From Aliidiomarina shirensis (lineage in GTDB: Bacteria > Pseudomonadota > Gammaproteobacteria > Enterobacterales > Alteromonadaceae), in contig NZ_PIPP01000003.1 of the NCBI RefSeq assembly GCF_003987345.1, forward strand, positions 353,625 through 417,624: a stretch of DNA of 64,000 bases. The letters are read 5' to 3'. The position numbers and the translations under genes are program-made. This document shows, piece by piece, positions 45,036 through 55,500 of the stretch. Position 1 is the stretch's first letter, and every line of letters begins with the position of its first letter. The notes below the pieces were generated by a model that was not told the DNA's origin, did no database searches, and saw only the letters and a program-made list of their open reading frames with translations.

Positions 45036-46313
45036 TTATTTTAACGACGTAGATGGAATCAGTGTTTCTCCGCGCCATACATCTTCCAATGTTTCCCGTG
45101 CACGTACCAAGTGCATTTGGGCGCCATCGATCATAACTTCCGCTGGTTTAGGCCGAGTGTTGTAATTTGAGCTCATCGTAAAACCATAGGCGCCAGCACT
45201 TTTAACCGCGAGTAAATCTCCAGAACGAACCTTCAGTGTTCGATTCTGCCCAAGGAAATCACCTGTTTCGCATACAGGCCCCACAACATCACCGGTGATA
45301 GCCGCGGTCGACGAGTTAGTTTCCACATTTACAATATTGTGGTGCGCCTGATAAAGCGCCGGCCGAAGCAAATCGTTCATACCGGCATCCACCATAATAA
45401 AATGCTTATGGCCGTTAAATTTTAGATATTCAACACGAGTAAGCAACACGCCAGCATTTGCTACAATTGCGCGGCCTGGCTCTAAATAAAGTGCCAAATG
45501 TGGATAATCTTGCAGGCGCTTCAACATAGCCTGAATATATTCGGCGACCTGCGGTGGCTGTTCATCGGTGTAAGTAACCCCCAAACCGCCGCCCATATCG
45601 ATATGTCGAAGCGTAATACCATTCTCTTCCAAGGTATCGACCAAGGCTAACATTCGCTCCAGAGCCGCTAAAAACGGTTCTAACTCGGTAAGTTGCGAAC
45701 CAATGTGGCAATCGGCGCCTACTATTTCGATACCCGGCAATACGGCTGCTCGTTGATACGTAGTCAACGCATTCTGCATTGGGATACCAAATTTATTATC
45801 TTCCAAACCTGTCGCTATATACGGATGCGTTTTTGCATCAACATCCGGGTTCACGCGCAACGATATCCGCGCCGTGGTATTCATAGCTGAAGCAATCTCG
45901 CTTATCCGCTCTAATTCAGCATCCGATTCTACGTTGAATTGGCCAATATCCTGAGTAAGTGCATAGCGAATTTCTGCATCGGATTTGGCAACACCCGAGA
46001 ATACAATATTTGCAGGCTCACCACCGGCACGCAGCACGCGCGCAATTTCACCACCGGAAACCACGTCAAAACCAGCGCCAAGTTCGGCCAACACTTGCAA
46101 CACGGCTAAGTTACTGTTCGCCTTAACCGCGAAACACACCTTATGCGGCGCTTCGGAATTCTCATTGAATAGTTGTTCACTAAACGCTTGCCAGTTCGCT
46201 GTGATTGCGGCCCGCGAATACACATAACAAGGTGTTGCAAATTTCTCCGCAACAGCTGGTAAAGCAACTTCTTCAAGGTGGAGTACACCCTTTACTTCTT
46301 TTATTATCGACAT
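45036..46313 (-). CDS. lysA: Diaminopimelate decarboxylase
   Basis: A 425-residue PLP-dependent enzyme making lysine from meso-diaminopimelate. The PLP lysine is Lys64 (CFAVKANSNLAVL); other motifs are DMGGGLGVTY, EPGRAIVANAG and GPVCETGDFLG. AGG lies about 7 nt upstream of the ATG. It lies downstream of lptM and upstream of dapF in the same direction, a common gammaproteobacterial arrangement. Confidence 0.96.
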   Translation of the reverse strand: MSIIKEVKGVLHLEEVALPAVAEKFATPCYVYSRAAITANWQAFSEQLFNENSEAPHKVCFAVKANSNLAVLQVLAELGAGFDVVSGGEIARVLRAGGEPANIVFSGVAKSDAEIRYALTQDIGQFNVESDAELERISEIASAMNTTARISLRVNPDVDAKTHPYIATGLEDNKFGIPMQNALTTYQRAAVLPGIEIVGADCHIGSQLTELEPFLAALERMLALVDTLEENGITLRHIDMGGGLGVTYTDEQPPQVAEYIQAMLKRLQDYPHLALYLEPGRAIVANAGVLLTRVEYLKFNGHKHFIMVDAGMNDLLRPALYQAHHNIVNVETNSSTAAITGDVVGPVCETGDFLGQNRTLKVRSGDLLAVKSAGAYGFTMSSNYNTRPKPAEVMIDGAQMHLVRARETLEDVWRGETLIPSTSLK

Positions 46314-46357
46314 GGACTACCTGTTCTACGAAAAATTCTTGTTGCTCACCCAGTTGC

Positions 46358-46540
46358 CTAGATGTTTACCTGATTATCTGCCGGCTGCTCCTCTGGAGCA
46401 GGGGGTGCTGATTCCGGCTGGGTTTGCTGTTCAGGCTCAGGAATGAATAACGGGCCTTTTTGCCCGCACCCTGTCAACAAAACTAAGCTGAAAACTACGC
46501 TTGCCAGTATCTGTAGGTTCGTTCTCGTGCGTTTTTTCAT
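46358..46540 (-). CDS. lptM: LPS-assembly lipoprotein LptM
   Basis: A 60-residue outer-membrane lipoprotein (formerly YifL). The lipobox LTGC is followed directly by the family core GQKGPLF; the tail is rich in Pro, Glu and Gln. LptM helps oxidative maturation of the LptD/E translocon. It is 44 bp upstream of lysA and divergent from hemC. Its ribosome site is weak. Confidence 0.92.
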   Translation of the reverse strand: MKKRTRTNLQILASVVFSLVLLTGCGQKGPLFIPEPEQQTQPESAPPAPEEQPADNQVNI

Positions 46541-46572
46541 GAGTCACGTTACACTAAAGCTAGAAAGAGCTT

Positions 46573-46578
46573 TATAAT
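46573..46578 (+). promoter_or_regulatory. -10 element candidate for hemC
   Basis: A consensus TATAAT lies 74 bp before the hemC start, in the divergent region with lptM. No strong -35 is visible at the expected distance. Confidence 0.45.
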
Positions 46579-46651
46579 CGCATTCGCGTGCGCTTTTGTC
46601 ACCCGTCAGAAGCAATGCACGCCAGATCTAACTGGTAAAATTGGATAATTA

Positions 46652-47593
46652 ATGAGTATTACGCAAACGCTAACCATCGCTACACGAAAAAGCGCCCTCG
46701 CCCTGTGGCAAGCTGAGCACATTAAAGCGCGCCTAGAGACATTGCATACTGGTCTCACCGTGAAATTGCTACCCATGAGCACCCGCGGCGATGTGATCCT
46801 TGATACCCCCCTCGCGAAAATCGGCGGCAAAGGGCTTTTCGTAAAAGAGCTTGAAGTAGCCATGTTAGAAGGCCGCGCCGATATAGCCGTGCACTCAATG
46901 AAGGATGTGCCGGTAGATTTCCCTGAAGGTTTAGAGCTTGCCACTATTTGCCAGCGTGAAGATCCACGTGATGCCTTTGTATCGAACAACTACAGCAGCT
47001 TAGCCGACATGCCAGCAGGCTCGATAGTGGGTACGTGCAGCCTACGCCGCCGCTGCCAAGTAGCAGAGCAATTTCCGGATTTAGTAATCAAAGATTTACG
47101 CGGGAATGTTCAAACCCGTTTGCGCAAGCTTGATGAAGGGGAGTTCGATGCCATTATTCTCGCGGCTTCTGGTTTAAAGCGCTTAGAACTTCATGCGCGC
47201 ATTACTGCTTGTCTTGAGCCAGAAACGTCGCTACCCGCAAACGGTCAAGGGGCTTTGGGTATTGAGTGCCGAAGCGATGATGAGCGCGTAAAAGCGTTGC
47301 TCGCGCCACTTGAAGATACGGAAACCCGCGCCTGTGTAAACGCCGAGCGAGCCATGAACCGGCGTTTAGAAGGAGGTTGCCAAGTACCTATCGGGGCTTA
47401 TGCTGAATTAAATGGCGAAATACTGCATTTGCGGGGCTTAGTGGGGGCCATTGATGGCTCACGTATTATTCGCGATACGGTAGAGGGTGATATGAGAAAT
47501 GCAGAAGCACTCGGTATTCAATTAGCCGAGAAACTTTTAGCCGCCGGTGCAGGCGAAATACTCGCGGCCGTTTACGCTGACTCAGAGGGTTAG
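46652..47593 (+). CDS. hemC: Hydroxymethylbilane synthase (porphobilinogen deaminase)
   Basis: A 313-residue enzyme joining four porphobilinogens in haem synthesis. Family motifs are [32 protein letters not shown], the cofactor site with Cys243 ([12 protein letters not shown]) and TCSLRRRCQ. It is the first gene of a plus-strand run; hemD-hemX begins 3 nt after its stop. Confidence 0.97.
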   Translation: MSITQTLTIATRKSALALWQAEHIKARLETLHTGLTVKLLPMSTRGDVILDTPLAKIGGKGLFVKELEVAMLEGRADIAVHSMKDVPVDFPEGLELATICQREDPRDAFVSNNYSSLADMPAGSIVGTCSLRRRCQVAEQFPDLVIKDLRGNVQTRLRKLDEGEFDAIILAASGLKRLELHARITACLEPETSLPANGQGALGIECRSDDERVKALLAPLEDTETRACVNAERAMNRRLEGGCQVPIGAYAELNGEILHLRGLVGAIDGSRIIRDTVEGDMRNAEALGIQLAEKLLAAGAGEILAAVYADSEG

Positions 47594-47596
47594 CCC

Positions 47597-49561
47597 ATGC
47601 GCCCGGGAATTTTGTTAATTCGCCCCGACCAACATAGCGATCCGCTAGAGTTGGCTTTGCGCGATTTGGGCTACCCGGTTTATCAACAAGCGGTAATTAA
47701 AATTGCCCCGCTTGCTGTTGATGCACAATCAATAGACGATTGGTGTTCTACACACTGGCATGGTGTGGTGGTTATTAGCCCTAACGCCGCCCGTATTTTT
47801 GCAAAACAGTTAGGCGAACAATCGTGGCCAGAGGCGGTTAATTACTACACGGTAGGCTCCGGTACCTGTGAAGTGCTGATGCCATTTTGCCAAAAGCCTA
47901 TCACTTATCCGGCCGCGGGATATACCAGTGAGCATTTGTTAGCATTACCAGAACTTCAAGATTTAGCCGCGCAAAAATGGTTGCTTATCACCGGGAAGAA
48001 TGGCCGCTCGCTGTTACCTGAAACATTAAGTGAGCGTGGTGCAGCCGTTACCATTGCAGAAGTTTATGAGCGTCAACCGAATCTCGAGGACCTACCTAAG
48101 GCGGAACCTCTATGGCGAGATAACGTCGAATACATTATGGTATCGAGCGTAGAGCAACTACGTTTGTTTTTCGAAAACATATCTGCGGCCACCAAACTAT
48201 GGACGCAGCGTGTACAGTGGGTTGTGCCGGATGGCCGCGTAGCGAATCAACTTCTACAATTTGACGTGCCAAAAGAGCATATCCATGGCGCCAAAAATGC
48301 TACACCCGCAGCGCTTACGCATACTTTACAGTTAATCAGGGAATCGCAAGCTATGACCGCAAGTAACAGCGAAGAAAAAACAACCGCCCCTGCCACTAGC
48401 ACCACCGGTAGCAGTAAAAGCGTGCGCTCTACAGCAAACCCAAAAGCCAGTAACAAACGAAACTGGTTTGCTAGTTTCCTTATTTTTATTCTTTTGTTAT
48501 GCGTTCTTGTACTCGCTGCTGGCGGCTATTGGTTATGGCAACAACAACAGGTTTTAGCAAACCAAACAACAAGCCAGCTCACCTCAATTCAAGAACGTTT
48601 ACAATTAGCTGAGCAAGAAGAACCGGCTCAACGTTCAAGTGATGTGCAGCAAGAGCTTGCAGCAATGCGCGAAGATATTCAGCAACAACTCGATGAGCAG
48701 TTCGCTAATGAACGACAAGCCCGAGAACGCGGATTACAGCGCATTGATAATTTGCGCCAAGACTCTATGGCTAGTTTGCAAACAGCCACCGACCAAAATG
48801 CACGGCAAATCACTCGGGTAAATGAAGAACTGCGCGCCAGCAATGCTCGGCAATCTTCGCATTGGCATCTTTTAGAGGCGTTCGACTTAGTTAGCGCCGC
48901 AATTCAACGGTTAAATTTTGAATACAATCGCAACGCGGCCTTAACCCTTCTAGGCCAAGCTGAATCATTACTCGCAGAAACAAATCCAGATGCGTATCAA
49001 CAAGTAATTCGGCAGTTACAAAGCGATATTCAGATGATCGAAGAATTACCAGAGGTAAACACGCAAGAAATCGGCCTGCGCTTGCAAAGAATGCAGCCGG
49101 CCGTTCGCAGCCTACCTCTGGCACCGGGGTTTACCCTCACGACTACCGATGAAGAGCAGGATATTAGTACGGATGTAAGCAATTGGCGTGAGAACCTAGC
49201 ACGAGCTTGGGAATCGTTTAGCAGTGATTTGGTAAAAGTTCAGCGCCACGATGGCGTCCCCATGCGCTTAGATAACGATCAACGCGCTCTGATTGTTAGC
49301 CGCATTGAGTTGCAACTGCAAATAGCTCAGCAAGCTGCTCTGAATCATCATGGTGATTATTATCGTAATACTATCGATGAGGCACTGCATCATATTGATG
49401 AGTTTTTCGATGTCGAACATCGCGATGTTATGCAGCTAAGAGCGGAGCTTAACGCACTGCGTGATTTACCTATCGAGCCAGACTACCCAACCGGTTTACT
49501 TTCTCACGCTATGCTGCGAGATCGCGTTGATAGTATTCGTAATTCTGGCAATGGAGGATGA
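47597..49561 (+). CDS. hemDX: Fused uroporphyrinogen-III synthase and HemX membrane protein
   Basis: One uninterrupted 654-residue frame combines HemD (residues 1 to about 250; GILLIRP, VVVISPNAAR, LLITGKNGRSLLPETL) with HemX (from about residue 253; Ser/Thr-rich tail, a single membrane span about 292-315 and a coiled-coil/helical C-terminal domain). E. coli makes these as two proteins. An internal ATG at 48353 (MTASNSEEK) has AGGGA 10 nt upstream, so separate HemX might also be made. The start ATG at 47597 has GAGGG 7 nt upstream, within the hemC tail. HemD closes uroporphyrinogen III; the HemX role is unclear. Confidence 0.9.
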   Translation: MRPGILLIRPDQHSDPLELALRDLGYPVYQQAVIKIAPLAVDAQSIDDWCSTHWHGVVVISPNAARIFAKQLGEQSWPEAVNYYTVGSGTCEVLMPFCQKPITYPAAGYTSEHLLALPELQDLAAQKWLLITGKNGRSLLPETLSERGAAVTIAEVYERQPNLEDLPKAEPLWRDNVEYIMVSSVEQLRLFFENISAATKLWTQRVQWVVPDGRVANQLLQFDVPKEHIHGAKNATPAALTHTLQLIRESQAMTASNSEEKTTAPATSTTGSSKSVRSTANPKASNKRNWFASFLIFILLLCVLVLAAGGYWLWQQQQVLANQTTSQLTSIQERLQLAEQEEPAQRSSDVQQELAAMREDIQQQLDEQFANERQARERGLQRIDNLRQDSMASLQTATDQNARQITRVNEELRASNARQSSHWHLLEAFDLVSAAIQRLNFEYNRNAALTLLGQAESLLAETNPDAYQQVIRQLQSDIQMIEELPEVNTQEIGLRLQRMQPAVRSLPLAPGFTLTTTDEEQDISTDVSNWRENLARAWESFSSDLVKVQRHDGVPMRLDNDQRALIVSRIELQLQIAQQAALNHHGDYYRNTIDEALHHIDEFFDVEHRDVMQLRAELNALRDLPIEPDYPTGLLSHAMLRDRVDSIRNSGNGG

Positions 49562-49567
49562 TACTGA

Positions 49568-50734
49568 GTGATTAAAGCCCTGTTTATTATACTTATTATT
49601 GCCGCTGGCTTGATTCTGGGGCCGCTATGGTCGGGCAGTTCAGGTTCGCTGATTCTACTCATTGGTAATTACAGCATTGAGATGAGCCTTGTTGTTGCCG
49701 CGATATTATTAGTACTTACCTTGCTGGTTGTTTGGTTATGTGAAGCCCTTATTCGGAAACTATTTTCCGGCCGCAAACTTACAGCTAATTGGTTTTTGAA
49801 ACGCCGCGAGCAAAAAGCGCAGCAGCAGTTTGAAACTGCATTAACTGAATGGTTAAACAAGAACTACAAAGTTGCCGCTAGCGCTGCAGAGAGTGCAGCG
49901 CCTGGCCTAAAACGGCCTCAGCAGGGGTATCTTCTCGCGGCAGCAGCATGGCAATCTTTGAACAATAACAAAGAACAGCAACGGCTACTGAATTTAGCGC
50001 AGAATCAGGCTACTGATGCACTTTCCGTGCAGCTTGCAACGCTAGAAACAACAACTGATGCAAAGCAAGCACTTCAGCTTTCGCAAGCTTTATTGCAGGC
50101 ACATCCAAAGCAGAATAACGTACTCCGAGCAACCGCTAATGCTCTGTATAAGCACCAACATCTACAATCGCTTCGCGAGCTTTTACCGGCATTACATGAC
50201 CGCGAAATTTTGCCTGGAGCCCGTCTTGCTGAATACACCCGCGCCAGCTATCGCGCGTACTTTCATGCTGCCGGCACCGATAGCAATAAACTAAATGATG
50301 CATGGCGCGATTTGCCGAAGAAAATGCGCCGCAGCACGCCAGTACGGTTAGCTTATTTAGATACACTCACACAACGTGGGTTTGGTGCCCTTGCCGCGAA
50401 AGTTGCGGCACGCGGTATTCACTACCAAGTACTCACCGCTAGTGATTTATTGCAATACGATGCCCGTGATTGGCGAGAAACCGCCGCCATGCGCGATGAG
50501 ATAGAGAAACAAGTGAAAGCACATCCGCAGCACCCGAATTGGTTGCTGCTACTGGCAATTGTTGCCATTCAGGAAGGCGACGCTTTACTTGCTGAGCGCG
50601 CTGCCGAAAAAGCGATCACTATCCGGCCAGATCGCCAAGCTTATCGTATTCTTGGTGAAGCGTTGTTCGCAAACCACCAGAAAGAAGCCGCTTTACAAGC
50701 CTTCCGGCAAGCAGCAAATTTCAAACAAGGGTAA
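49568..50734 (+). CDS. hemY: HemY, haem-operon inner-membrane TPR protein
   Basis: A 388-residue protein with two N-terminal membrane segments (about 3-20 and 39-60) and a soluble TPR-type helical region. The N-terminus resembles E. coli HemY, including IAAGLILGP and NYSIEMSLV. Its role in late haem synthesis is not settled. The start is GTG at 49568 with GGAGG about 10 nt upstream. It follows hemDX by 6 nt and precedes tamA by 12 nt. Confidence 0.9.
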   Translation: MIKALFIILIIAAGLILGPLWSGSSGSLILLIGNYSIEMSLVVAAILLVLTLLVVWLCEALIRKLFSGRKLTANWFLKRREQKAQQQFETALTEWLNKNYKVAASAAESAAPGLKRPQQGYLLAAAAWQSLNNNKEQQRLLNLAQNQATDALSVQLATLETTTDAKQALQLSQALLQAHPKQNNVLRATANALYKHQHLQSLRELLPALHDREILPGARLAEYTRASYRAYFHAAGTDSNKLNDAWRDLPKKMRRSTPVRLAYLDTLTQRGFGALAAKVAARGIHYQVLTASDLLQYDARDWRETAAMRDEIEKQVKAHPQHPNWLLLLAIVAIQEGDALLAERAAEKAITIRPDRQAYRILGEALFANHQKEAALQAFRQAANFKQG

Positions 50735-50746
50735 CGAAAGAGCGAG

Positions 50747-52510
50747 ATGAGTTTATACCGGTTAAGTTGTCTGGTTATAGCCACAATAATAAGTTTCATA
50801 CTTATTACACCTCAAGCTTTGGCAAATGAAACCGCCCAAGCACGCGTAAATGTGAGCATTGAAGGCGTTTCTGGGCGCGCAGCAAGCAATGTGCGCAATC
50901 GCCTGAGTATTTACGCATATCATCAACAAACTGCCCCCGGTGCCAGCCGCTTACGTTATCTGCATGAAATGGCCTACCGTGATATTCGAGCTGCTGTTAC
51001 CCCCTACGGTTTCTATCAAATGGAACTGGATAGTTCGCTAGAGCTTCGTGACGGCGTATGGCAAGCAAATTATCGCATTACATTAGGGCCAGCGATAACT
51101 ATTGCCGATGTTGATATTCAAGTTACCGGCGCTGGCGCCAATGATTCAACGTTTCCAAATTTAATTAATCGTTTAAATATAAGGCCAAACGCACAGCTTT
51201 TACATGCCGATTATGAACGCGCTAAATCACGGCTTCGCTCACTCGCAGCGGAACGAGGTTATTATGAAGCTCGCTTTGCCAAGCAAGAATTGCGAATCGA
51301 CTTAGAAAGCTACACGGCAAGTATTGTTATTGAACTTGATTCGGGCCCGCGCTACCGCTTTGGCAAAGTAACCTTTACCGAAGGGCATCTGGATAATGAT
51401 GTAATGGAACGCTTTGTTGATTTCGATAGCGGTGATTACATTAGCAGTAACGCGCTTTTAGAACTTCAGCTTGGGCTATCTGATAGTGATTATTTTAATC
51501 GTGTAGAGGTTCAGCCACTATGGCAAGAAGCGGATGATGAATACCGCGTGCCCGTAGAAATCGATTATGAGCCTATTCTACGAACCAACTATCAAACCGG
51601 TATAGGTTACGGAACCGATACCGGAGCGCGATTGCGTTTTGATTTAAACCGCCGCTGGGTGAATAGCCGCGGGCATCGTTTTAATTCGCAGATTCAGCTA
51701 TCAGAAGCGCTTTCCAGTGTGGCCGGGAGTTACATTATTCCTGGTCGACGCCCGCAAACTGACCAGTACGCGGTGCGCGGCCTTTGGACCGACGAAGATA
51801 CTGGCAATACCGAATCCGAGCGTGTTTCCTTGGGGGTAAGTTGGCAAACCCAGTTGAACCGAACTCAGCGTATTTTAGCCGTTGATTGGCTGAATGAGCG
51901 CGATAGGCTTGATGGTGAACGCCGCGATAGTTCGTTCCTTTTGCCGAGTGCGCAATGGACACGGGTACACACCGAGAACCGTCTAAATGTAGATGATGGA
52001 TTTCGGCTAGCGCTCACCGTAAGAGGTGCAGCTGAACGTGTTTTTTCCGATGCCGATTTTGCCCAAGCTACTTTATCCGCGAAGATTATCCACCGAATGT
52101 CTGAGCGCTGGCGCTTTTTAAGCCGGGGCGAAGCCGGTACGTCAATGAGTAGTGATTTCGATAAAATCCCTACATCATTGCGCTTTTATGCCGGTGGTGA
52201 TACCAGCATTCGAGGGTATTCATATCGCTCGGTTGGGCCACGAAATGATATGGATGAAGTAACCGGCGCTCGGCATTTACTGACCGGCAGCTTAGAAGTG
52301 GATTATGAATTCCGCACGAATTGGCGTTTCGCAGTATTTGTCGATAGTGGCAATGCTTTTGATGATATTGCGGAGCCTATGAAAACGGGTGCAGGCTTTG
52401 GCCTTCGGTGGCAAAGCCCCATAGGCCCGGTACGCATCGATTTAGCGCACGCATTCTCTGATCCGGGCGATGCCATTCGGCTACATCTAACCATAGGGCC
52501 TGATTTATGA
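50747..52510 (+). CDS. tamA: Translocation and assembly module outer-membrane protein TamA
   Basis: A 587-residue Omp85-family protein. After a signal peptide (cleavage near ALANET, residue 27) come three POTRA domains (about 30-275) and a 16-strand barrel with the conserved IRGYSYRSVGP loop. TamA acts with TamB in outer-membrane assembly and phospholipid transport. It shares four bases with tamB (ATGA overlap), which implies translational coupling. Confidence 0.94.
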   Translation: MSLYRLSCLVIATIISFILITPQALANETAQARVNVSIEGVSGRAASNVRNRLSIYAYHQQTAPGASRLRYLHEMAYRDIRAAVTPYGFYQMELDSSLELRDGVWQANYRITLGPAITIADVDIQVTGAGANDSTFPNLINRLNIRPNAQLLHADYERAKSRLRSLAAERGYYEARFAKQELRIDLESYTASIVIELDSGPRYRFGKVTFTEGHLDNDVMERFVDFDSGDYISSNALLELQLGLSDSDYFNRVEVQPLWQEADDEYRVPVEIDYEPILRTNYQTGIGYGTDTGARLRFDLNRRWVNSRGHRFNSQIQLSEALSSVAGSYIIPGRRPQTDQYAVRGLWTDEDTGNTESERVSLGVSWQTQLNRTQRILAVDWLNERDRLDGERRDSSFLLPSAQWTRVHTENRLNVDDGFRLALTVRGAAERVFSDADFAQATLSAKIIHRMSERWRFLSRGEAGTSMSSDFDKIPTSLRFYAGGDTSIRGYSYRSVGPRNDMDEVTGARHLLTGSLEVDYEFRTNWRFAVFVDSGNAFDDIAEPMKTGAGFGLRWQSPIGPVRIDLAHAFSDPGDAIRLHLTIGPDL

Positions 52511-55500
52511 TGTTCTGGCGCTGGATGAAACGAACGCTTTATAGTTTATTAGCTTTGGTGATTATTTTTCTCACCGCAGTTACGCTGCTATTAACTACTC
52601 ATACCGGTGGCAAATTAAGCCTCTATGTTGCTGAAAAATCACTACCGGGTACGCTTGAATACGATAGTTGGCAGGGCGCCATACTACGCGATTTCGAAAT
52701 CACGGAATTACGTTATCGTGATGGTGATATTAATATTGAAATAGATTATTTGCAGTTGCGCTGGCGGCCGTGGCAATTATTAAAACGGCAACTACACGCC
52801 CGCGAAATCGAAATCAATGGTGCTCGCATGCAAATGCCTGAAAGCCAAGCACCCGTTGAATCCAATGAGCCGTTGTTTCCTATTGATTTGCCCGATATTC
52901 AGCTACCAATATCTATTCGCCTAGATCAGGTATTGCTCACTGATATTTCTTTTCAACAAGGTGCGCAAAAACAATACATAGAACGCGTGCAGATGCGCGG
53001 ACGAACTCGTGGCGATACGATTCATCTGCATAGCTTCAGCCTCACCACGCCTGATTTCCACACTCAGTTGCACGGTACCTTTACGCCAGTTGGGAATTAT
53101 CCGTTAAACCTAAATACATTAGTTAGGTTTGAACTTCCCGAGTACGGTTTTACCACCGCAGTGGGAAGCCTAAGCGGCAATACCGAGGCAGTACAACTTA
53201 CTCAGCAAATAAGTGGCTTTGTAAGTGCCGAAATTGATGTTGAAGTAACGCAGCCGCTCACTGAAGATCTCGCGTGGAATGGCCTTATTCGGGTGTTGCA
53301 AAGCACCTCTGATGGGCTCATTCCTGATATCGACTGGTTGAACGCGAGCATTCAAGGCTCAGGTACACTTTCAACGGTAGCAGGCGAGTTTCGAGTTGAA
53401 GGGAAACACAAAGATCATGGTATTTTTGTGGCCAATTCCGAAGCAGCATTTGCCAATGAAACATTTAGCCTCGATTCGCTGTTTGTGCGCGCAGAGAAGT
53501 TAGGATTGATGCTCGATTGGACCGGCGAAGCAACGATTATTCCTGCTGAAAATATGGATGACACCGATATTCAAATGAGTATGGGTGGGCTCCTTCGTTT
53601 TCAGGATTACGTTGATGCCGATATCACTCTCGATTTACATGGAACACCTACCGAGCTGCATAATTTTAGCTTGCAAGCGCAATCGAATGAGAGCTCTTTG
53701 GCTTTAACGGGGAGCTTGAGCTGGGTTGATGAGATTCAGTGGGATGTAGCCTTTGATATTAATAACCTGGTACTTGATCGTTTCAACCCACAATGGCCAG
53801 GGTTGATAAATATAACACTCACAAGCTCTGGTAGCTGGGCGGCGGAAAACGCCGCTGATAACACGGATATCACCGTAAATTTAGCGAGCCTAGAAGGTGA
53901 GTTGCAAGGTGAGCCTATTGCCGTTTCAGGCAATTTACGTTGGGTTGGTGAGGACGTTACGATTCAGCAATTACTGGCAGAATGGGGTGAGCAGCAGCTT
54001 GCTGGCGACATTCACGCCAACCTTGCTAACACCACGGCGACACTGGATATTCAGGGCGAGAAACTCGTTTATGATAACTACTCTATCGCCGAAATTTCCG
54101 CTAATGTAATCGCTGATTGGTCTTTAAAAAATCTACCTACCGGCACGGTAAAAGTAAGTAATGTTGCTCAAAATGAGCAAACGCTTATTAATAACTTAAA
54201 CTTAGATCTCACTCAGCAAACCAATACACATAGTATCGCGCTGCAAGGCAACGCGTTTGAAACAGACGTTGCTTTAGAATTTACCGGCGAATGGCAGGCT
54301 ATGCAGTGGCAAGGGCAAATTGAAGCGTTCAACTTTGCCAGTGAGCAATTTGAAAATTGGCGTTTAGAAAATACTGCGCAAGCCACTTTTAGCCAAACGC
54401 TTATTGAGGTTGATCAGTTCTGCATTAATAACGAAACACGTAATGCGGGCTTCTGTTTAGAAGCTGATTGGAGTTTAGCAACCCAAAAGGGAAATATTGA
54501 AGCCCGAGTGGATAGTTTACAGCTATCGTTAATGCAACCGATTATCCAGCAGTTCATGGAAGATGAGTTAGATATCACAGGCTCCGTGAACGCAAATATT
54601 ATGGTTCTCATTGAAGAAAACGAGTTGGAAATAGATAGTGTTGTGAATATTTCCGATTCAACCATCGGATTGCCCCAACAAGATCTCGAATTTCGAGTGA
54701 GCGCCAGTGAGCTACTTCGCGTGCAAGGGAATCAAGATCAATTAACCGCATACTTGGATTTGCGAGCCCGTGATTTAGAAGGTGGTGTTAAAGGCGAGCT
54801 GGTTATTAACGATGCCCTTAATTTCGGCGATGTTGCCGGTAACGTGAATGTACAGTTGGAAAATTTAGCTATCGTTTCGGTTCTGGTACCTCAGTTACAA
54901 GCTGTTGAAGGCCGAATAAACGGTGAGTTAGGCATCGGAGGAAGACTTTCCGGGCCTATCATTACGGGCTATCTGGAAGTTCTTGAGGCCGGCGGTGAGG
55001 TTCCAGCAGCAGGTATTCGAGTAACCAATCTGAATGTTCGGCTCGATGCTCCCGGTGAAGTTGGTGAGCCTTTCAGCCTCAGTGCGCAGGCACGATCAGG
55101 GCAAGGCTCGATTAATATCGATGGCCGCTATTTTTTCACTGAACAACAAGCCGATGTACAAATTCGTGGCGAGAATTTTCAGGCGATGCAAACTCGAGAG
55201 CTACAGGTGAGCATCAGCCCTAATCTTGATCTCAGCTATTCAGCTGAGGGTTTGCGTGCACGCGGGGAACTGACAGTGCCAAGCGCTTTAATTACCCCGC
55301 CAGATATTGAAACGATCGATAGTTCATCGCGCGATACCGTTATTGTTCGGGGCGAAGAAACCGTGTTTAGCTTCGAAGAAGAGAGTTTGCCGATTGATGC
55401 AGATATACAAGTAATTCTTGGCAACAACGTTCGGGTTGAAGCGTTTGGCTTCGATGGCCGCCTAGAAGGCAGATTGCGCGTGCGTGAGCAGCCGGGGCAA

